A stretch of 6,772 nucleotides of DNA. Origin: JBCCEV01 sp039030125. GTDB lineage: Bacteria; Pseudomonadota; Gammaproteobacteria; Ga0077536. The DNA lies in NCBI GenBank assembly GCA_039030125.1, contig JBCCEV010000193.1, positions 1-6,772 on the forward strand, written 5' to 3'. The notes under the pieces are model-generated. The model made no database searches and was not told the origin of the DNA. It was given only the letters and a program-made list of their open reading frames with translations. Below are positions 5,938 through 6,772 of the stretch, piece by piece. The position numbers were made by a program, and so were the translations under genes. Position 1 is the first letter of the stretch; the number at the start of each line of letters is the position of its first letter.

Positions 5938-6772
5938 GTGAGTTCTGAAATCACCCGCCAAAATGCCGTTGAGGAATTAGCGAGCCGCCGGTTCGATATT
6001 GTAGTGATCGGAGGTGGCGCTAATGGCGTTGGCGTTGCCCTCGATGCGGTAACCCGCGGCCTTGAGGTTGCGCTCATCGAGCGCGGCGATTTCGCGAGTG
6101 GGACTTCGTCTCGCAGTTCGAAACTCATCCACGGCGGGATCCGTTATCTGGCCCAAGGCCGGATCAGTTTGGTGCGCGAGGCGCTCCGGGAGCGGCAACG
6201 CCTGCTGCGCAACGCGGGCGACCTTGTGCACCCGCTTGAATTTATCCTACCCGTTCAGGATCGGCTGCAGGCGCTAAAGTTTTTTGTCGGATTAAAGGTC
6301 TACGACTGGTTGGCCCGACGCGGGACTCTGAACAAGAGTCGCTGGCTGAAGGCCGCAGAATTGAGCGCCAAACTTCCAACCTTTAAAACCTCCGGCCTGC
6401 GTGGCCTAAGCTATAGCGATGCCCGATTCGACGACGCCGCGCTCACGCTTAGCGTCATTGAGCAGGCCGTTAACAACGGCGCCACGGCGGCGAATTACCT
6501 CGAGGCGATCGGCTTTGAAAAAGAACAAGGAAGAATCTCAGCGCTGAAATGCCGCGATCTCGAATCTAATGGCGAGTTCTCCATCGCGACGCGAATGGTG
6601 GTGAACTGCTCAGGCGCACGCACCGATCAGATCTGCCGCTTGGACGACCCTGATAGCCGCTCGTTAGTGACCTTAAGTCAGGGCACTCACGTGGTATTGC
6701 CTCCTGAGTTCCGCAGCGGCGATCGCGCACTGGTATTTCCCGAAACGCCGGACGGGCGAATCATGTTCGCGA
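5938..6772 (+). CDS. glpD: FAD-dependent glycerol-3-phosphate dehydrogenase, N-terminal part (cut by right edge)
   Basis: Oxidises sn-glycerol-3-phosphate to dihydroxyacetone phosphate and passes electrons to quinone at the inner membrane. The frame is open for 278 codons to the end of the window. Features are the FAD dinucleotide fold at 20-50 (DIVVIGGGANGVGVALD, with G25, G27, G30, G32 and E48), then SGTSSRSSKLIHGGIRYLAQ at 54-73, closely matching the conserved SSKLIHGGLRYL of E. coli GlpD, and REALRERQRLL. Later come the YSDARFDDAAL motif, a VVNCSGARTD strand, SQGTHVVLP and the FPETPDGRIMFA stretch at the cut. The GTG at 5938 directly follows the glpK TGA (zero gap) and is the only start that precedes the FAD motif with a normal short leader, so translation is probably coupled to glpK. 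No strong Shine-Dalgarno is visible. Anaerobic GlpA is possible, but no glpB or glpC can be seen. The C-terminal half is outside the window. Confidence 0.94.
   Translation, partial: MSSEITRQNAVEELASRRFDIVVIGGGANGVGVALDAVTRGLEVALIERGDFASGTSSRSSKLIHGGIRYLAQGRISLVREALRERQRLLRNAGDLVHPLEFILPVQDRLQALKFFVGLKVYDWLARRGTLNKSRWLKAAELSAKLPTFKTSGLRGLSYSDARFDDAALTLSVIEQAVNNGATAANYLEAIGFEKEQGRISALKCRDLESNGEFSIATRMVVNCSGARTDQICRLDDPDSRSLVTLSQGTHVVLPPEFRSGDRALVFPETPDGRIMFA

Noticed and set aside
5565..6128. 187-residue minus-strand open frame across the glpK/glpD junction
   Set aside because: It is antisense to two strongly conserved enzymes and its product is a low-complexity Ser/Arg/Ala/Pro-rich sequence, a usual artefact of GC-rich coding DNA.
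1..6772. CRISPR array, insertion sequence, tRNA, prophage or defence system
   Set aside because: No regularly spaced repeats, transposase or integrase motifs, terminal repeats, tRNA-like cloverleaf or defence-family domain were seen. The genes look like ordinary chromosomal functions.

Overview
The window looks like chromosomal DNA from a Gram-negative proteobacterium, probably a gammaproteobacterium. The support is general: moderately GC-rich coding sequence, a secreted S9-type peptidase, a periplasmic-domain MscS channel, ChaC, and a glpK gene close to the E. coli type. I cannot name the genus. There are no mobile elements, CRISPR arrays, rRNA genes or tRNA genes. Shine-Dalgarno sequences are mostly weak, and gene starts are tightly packed.

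Layout. Positions 1-3683 are coded on the minus strand. Reading leftward from 3683, this gives ChaC (gamma-glutamylcyclotransferase, 3683-3156), then a 254-residue protein resembling the DUF429/RNase H-like group (3151-2387) only 4 nt later. A 303-nt intergenic stretch (2084-2386) rich in inverted and direct repeats follows. Next come an MscS-family mechanosensitive channel with a large N-terminal exported domain (2083-308) and the first 87 codons of a secreted S9-type peptidase (263 to the left edge). Positions 3772-6772 are coded on the plus strand: a cytoplasmic glycerophosphodiester phosphodiesterase, glycerol kinase (glpK), and the first 278 codons of an FAD-dependent glycerol-3-phosphate dehydrogenase (glpD) that runs off the right edge. 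An 88-nt divergent region (3684-3771) separates the two halves.

Function. The plus-strand genes form a compact glycerol/glycerophosphodiester catabolic operon with gaps of 9 nt and 0 nt. The phosphodiesterase releases sn-glycerol-3-phosphate from deacylated phospholipids, GlpK makes it from glycerol, and GlpD oxidises it to dihydroxyacetone phosphate while passing electrons to the quinone pool. No glpF facilitator or glpR repressor is visible here. The left half is a set of housekeeping or stress genes (glutathione turnover, osmotic relief, peptide degradation) without an obvious single pathway.

Most of the window is ordinary. The points most worth a second look are the uncharacterised DUF429-like gene coupled to chaC, the structured leader upstream of the mscS-like gene with two mutually exclusive stems, and a glycerol kinase that lacks the loop used for fructose-1,6-bisphosphate control in E. 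coli.
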